The position numbers and the translations under genes are program-made. This document shows positions 29,511 through 33,612 of a stretch of DNA of 33,612 nt, in pieces; position 1 is the stretch's first letter; each line of letters begins with the position of its first letter. The stretch is from positions 589,097-622,708 of the forward strand of contig VHZZ01000006.1 in assembly GCA_009801015.1 (NCBI GenBank), given 5' to 3'. The notes below the pieces were generated by a model, which had not been told where the DNA came from, ran no database searches, and was given only the letters and a program-made list of their open reading frames with translations. The stretch is from Silene noctiflora (Eukaryota > Streptophyta > Magnoliopsida > Caryophyllales > Caryophyllaceae).

Positions 29511-32030
29511 AGGTTACTTAAAATTGCATATATGTTTGTCTTTTTTTATTGTAAAATTGTCAGTGCTATTAAATTGAACGGATAGGATGATTGGATACTG
29601 TAAGTGTAAGAATTTGTTTATTGATATGTGATTATGAGAAAGCTCATAGGTTAATCGTTTCCGTCCTTGTACTCGCTTGATTTCAGTCATCAAATAGGCT
29701 AGTTTACGGTGGTTAAACTAGTTGTTTATGACTGTGCACATGATTTGAGAGCGTAAATGGTAATTTTGTGAATGCGGCTGCTAGGGGATGTGTTTTGTTG
29801 CTGCATGTTCCGTGCTGATAGGAGGTCATTCACTACTCAATCCGATATGTTTTACTGTGGATGTTGTTGTCTTGTACTCACCTGCAACGGGGCAAAGGGT
29901 GAGGTGTAGTCGGGAAGGGTGGAAACTGGAATTATACTAGAAGTCCATGACTAGAAATGGTAGGAGGGAAAATGCCTTGTGTGTCTGCCTGCACAAATTG
30001 TTGGTTTCCTGGGCAGCTTCAAGGACGAAATGAGAATAAGAGTACCGTTTAGGCGTTTATACTGCTAGGACAGACAAATTGTAATGCCGTGGAAACGATT
30101 AAGAAAATTTAAGTTTTACATAAATGTAGAGTATGTGGCGGTGTTTTTGTAATTAGCAATCAAAAACTATGTTTGGCATTCATGCTTGTTTATCAGGCGG
30201 TGGTTCCTTTTCTCCCACAAGATGTACAGTTTAAATTTACACCGTATAACTGTTGTTTGAAAGCCTGTGCGTCAATTTGCTGTCCCATTAGTCACTCTAT
30301 ATGGGATTCTCCCCATGTGTGGTTGTTGATTGCTTCCTCGCCAATGTTTCATGTTTGTTGTTAATGACTAACTGGACCTGGTTGCATACATTCTGAAGTC
30401 TAAAATGGAAGTTAATGTAAATATCATCTCATGTTTCAAGTTGATTGGTGATGAGAACTGTTTTATCATGGCCACTCCAAGCTGATGAAAGATTTAGTTG
30501 TTCTATGAAAGATGAGAATTGTTTCAAAGAGTCGCCTCAACCTCACTATACATCCATGTCCTTAATTTAAGCAGATGATTTTGTATCGTGTAGGATTTGA
30601 AGCAAAAGTTGTTCATCTTTTTTCATTAAGTCAATGAACATGTTCAGCGTACCCAACTACTTCTCCCCTTCAAATTCAAACACCCTTTATTTTCAATATT
30701 TCTTTCACAACAATGGTGGGTGTGTGGGACCGAGGTGTTTGGATTTGATGTGTGGGTGTACAAGATTACCACTAAGCGGTGGCTGTCTTAGTTCGAAAAT
30801 GCACATCTCAGACACGCTCTAGCTTAAGCCATTAGGCACTAGCCAAAACGTGTCGCCGCACACCCGATACCTTATAGACAAGGTACAACGAGCGAGGCGA
30901 ACTACTAGACAATCTTAATATATTGTTGTAGAGTTCTTTTAATATACCCTTCTCTTTGGACAAATATTTATTATTGTTTTACAAGTTAACACCCCTCAAA
31001 ATAAAATAAAAAAACTGAATTGTTGCCCAAAAACTTTTCTAAAAAATACAAGTTTGTTTGCAGAAATTGTGCGTCTCATGTCTATAAGGTATTAATACCT
31101 TGTGCCCTGCTCTTTATCGCCATGGTTGCCTTGCGTCTTTTAGAACTAGCCGCTCTGGCAAGTTAAGGGGATCTTATGTAGGCAACTTTATTCTTATATT
31201 AAAACACAAAGAGGCTAATTTCCAACTGAACATTAGTGAAAAGCACGTTGTAACATGGAGCAGGACTCTACTTTCGTGTTAGAATCACAGTGAGTTTAAT
31301 GGACCATTTTTCTATGTTTCATCATATTCCAATACCGGAGAGTAGTGTGTTTTGGACCCCACCTGAAATAAAACAATAGGTCATGCATGTGTAGTTAGCA
31401 ACCCCCAAGTTCCTCTTAATTTAATTTTCCACAGCTTAAGGTAAATGACATGCCTTGGAAAAGGGGGTCCCTTCATTTTCTTCTCCCTATAGATTCCGCT
31501 AACCCAATTTGCTAATCGAACAAGGGATGTTTCCCCCAGTCCACCCTTTAACTCCGTTTTCTTTCCTTTGTGTAGTTTAGAATGCTTGATCCAAACATAG
31601 GTTTAGGGTAAGAGTGGCATTGAAAGCTGAATCAGGGCTAGGCCTTCATATTCATGTTCTTGAAAAGGGGTCAAATCTAGAAGCTGTACTATTTTTGACA
31701 CATGCCTATCGTATTAGCAACTGCTTGGATTTTATTTTTGATTTTTTGAAAAATCTGCAACAATAAGTTGTATAATGCATATGTAGCCACACTTGCCTGG
31801 ATTGTTGTTTGTCATTTATGCTTTGTCTCATGTCCTTCAATGTGCATCATATTTTGCGGGTTTTTTTCCTTTCAAAAAATAGTCTCCACGACTTTTTTTT
31901 TTTCCTCATACGTGCTGCTGCCTTATTCTAAGCACATTCTTCATGCTTTCTTTGTTTAACTTTCTATTACGAATTTTTCAATTTAAGTTCTATTGTCATT
32001 CCATTTAAACACTTCTTTTTTGGTGTTCAG
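29511..32030 (+). other. Probable long last intron of the ATP synthase subunit gene
   Basis: No conserved coding exon is seen. Features are a 13-bp inverted pair (ATACCTTATAGAC, 30867-30879 and 31080-31092) and a 16-bp palindrome AAGGTATTAATACCTT at 31086-31101. If the donor at 28341 is not used, this is simply downstream intergenic DNA. Confidence 0.5.
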
Positions 32031-32260
32031 GCATTAGCGGTGCTGACCTGTTTTGTGGTTCGTTGCAAGACATTACTTTTGAACATTACTTTTCATTGAT
32101 GATGACGAATAACCAAAAAAAACGACGATACTCACAGATTTATCTTCATGACTGAAATGAGCATTTATTTTGTTTTCTCTTGCTCATGTAATACTGTGGT
32201 TTGTCTACTCGGTTTGATTTACACGTCTAAGTTTTGATGTATTGGTGACTCCTTGATTGT
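32031..32260 (+). other. Probable terminal exon (stop codon and 3' UTR) of the ATP synthase subunit gene
   Basis: A good acceptor (TTTTTTGGTGTTCAG, ending 32030) is followed by GCATTAG. Joined to exon 2, this gives Arg-His-stop in frame. The next 200 bp look like a T-rich plant 3' UTR. The polyadenylation point is a guess. Confidence 0.5.
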
Positions 32261-32720
32261 GTGCATGAGTGTCTGGAATTTATTTTCAATGGCAACTGGA
32301 ATGGCCCGCACAATCTCTTGATTGCAATTTCGGTCTAGTGTTAATACCATGGTTTATTCTCTTCGCGGTTCTCTGTATGGACTTCTAAATCCCCATGTTG
32401 TGTTTAGTGGACTCAATTCTCAACACAGTTTTATTATGCTTAATATTAACATCTTCTCCCTGTTTTGAATACTGGGTTGGTTACCATTGGATATATAAAC
32501 CAATGTTTTGTCAAGGCTATAGGTTTAGTTTTGCCCTGAGAAAGAGAGATTGTAGGACTGCACCAATTATCTCGACGTATGTCTCAGAGGGTGTTTTTTT
32601 GGTAATGGTTGGAATCCGTAGCTTACATGATGCCAATTAGAGAGTATTTATGGCGTTTATTTATGTTTAGCTGCGAGGGAGTATGAAACAATGTGTTTTT
32701 TTTGGGGGCGGCCAACTCCT
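32261..32720. other. Non-coding DNA
   Basis: No supported exon, RNA gene or repeat. The short frame at 32395-32640 has no recognisable domain. Confidence 0.5.
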
Positions 32721-32869
32721 ACCCTTTATTTGGATAAAGGGAGAGGAGCGAAAGGGAGTGGATAAATTCTCTTGTTTGGTTAAGAAATTGGATTTCCCAC
32801 CTTTTTCTATCGTGATCGCTCCATCTTCCTTCCCCTCTATCCTCATCTTTTTGTATCCTAACAAAGGGT
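32721..32869. mobile_element. Possible MITE with 16-bp imperfect inverted ends
   Basis: ACCCTTTATTTGGATA at the left and TATCCTAACAAAGGGT at the right are inverted with 14 of 16 matches. Purine-rich DNA on the left mirrors pyrimidine-rich DNA on the right. No clear target duplication was found. Confidence 0.55.
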
Positions 32870-33270
32870 TAAGAATGATTCACACTTGTGAATCCCGTGA
32901 ATATGGAATAGTTTGGAAATCATGCCCGACCAGTTAGTACAAGTATTTAGACAATTAGACTCCAGTTTTGTGATTATCAGTTGGGAGATCGATGGGTGCT
33001 GGTATTACGGTAATGTTGCTTAGCGCTGTCATTTGTACCCTATTGACCTGTTAAAGTACTAAGCAACGTGGTCATACTTTGCTCTATTAATTTATTATCA
33101 CTTGCTCTTGTGGCTGATAATTGTCCGTGCCCATCTTTTTTGAGTTAGCAGACATCATTGTCTAGGGTCCAGTTTTGCTTGTTCATGGCTTCATGTAATG
33201 TCATTGTTTTTGTTGTCTTGTATTGTGATATTGATATTGTTTGAAGTTTGATTATGACCGTTTCGACAGA
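32870..33270. other. Non-coding DNA
   Basis: Nothing recognisable. Confidence 0.45.
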
Positions 33271-33274
33271 TACG

Positions 33275-33495
33275 TTTTTTTCCATGTCCTTTGGAGTTCA
33301 TCAAGAATATTCCATTTCCCATATCAATAGATTGTACAGTCTTGTATATGGGGTACAGTTTAGAAACCGAACTTTTAACCACTTTTTTCCATGTCCTTTG
33401 GAGTTCATCAAGAATATTCGATTTTCCCATATCAACAGCTTGTACACAGTCTTGTATATGGGGTACAATTTAGAAAATCGAACTTTTAATCACTT
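33275..33495. repeat. 107-bp tandem duplication
   Basis: TTTTTTCCATGTCCTTTGG starts the unit near 33276 and again near 33383, 107 bp later. The unit continues through TGTATATGGGGTACA and CGAACTTTTAA in both copies. A fragment (AGCTTGTACACAG) occurs a third time at about 33507. Confidence 0.92.
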
Positions 33496-33612
33496 ATTTA
33501 GGAATAGCTTGTACACAGCCATTGCGCGGTATATAGAGTTTTTATTTTTTTAGTGTATTAAATTTGCACACCATAAATATTTAATATTTCTCTCTTTTGT
33601 ATTTTGATATGA

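Noticed and set aside
33248-33553. 101-codon frame at the window end
   Set aside because: It is a translation of the 107-bp tandem duplication. The repeated peptide has no known domain and no gene context.

Overview
This is nuclear DNA from a flowering plant. It shows intron-rich genes with GT-AG junctions, an AT-rich background, a cytosolic-type tRNA-His gene, a plant-type intronless histone H4, and dense small transposable elements. Recurrent Stowaway ends (CTCCCTCCGTCC), TACTCCGTA-like relics and AAGACCGTCTTAC-type inverted repeats hint at Caryophyllales. That placement is inference from repeat style, not proof.

Layout. Positions 1-1380 are AT-rich intergenic DNA with a foldback, short direct repeats and a probable tRNA-derived SINE on the minus strand. 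At 3201-6243 (+) lies a six-exon gene for a CRAL-TRIO/SEC14-like lipid-transfer protein with a C-terminal membrane segment, preceded by a probable leader exon and leader intron. Positions 6900-11040 hold no gene I can support. At 11183-14498 (+) is a three-exon FUSC-type (aromatic acid efflux/ALMT-like) membrane protein of about 814 residues. A tRNA-His(GUG) gene lies at 14902-14973 (-). At 16850-22725 (+) is a 12-exon cytosolic UDP-glucuronate decarboxylase (UXS), 341 residues, whose introns carry at least six separate transposon insertions. At 24260-24571 (-) is histone H4 with a recognisable S-phase promoter. At 25508-26850 is a probable solo LTR. At 28039-28345 (+) is the small 6-kDa mitochondrial ATP synthase subunit gene, probably with a 3.7-kb intron and a terminal exon near 32031. 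The rest, to 33612, is non-coding with small tandem duplications.

The genes do not form a pathway. They act in lipid transfer, anion or aromatic-acid transport, UDP-xylose synthesis for cell walls, chromatin and mitochondrial ATP synthesis. I see no biosynthetic cluster, defence system or other new multi-gene system. The most informative structure is the history of mobile elements in and around UXS: three members of one hAT-like MITE family, each with a perfect 8-bp target duplication; a second hAT-like MITE; a Stowaway; and a complete small Helitron inside an intron with a GC donor. Also notable are a 184-bp tandem array in the ATP synthase gene and several ancient local duplications.
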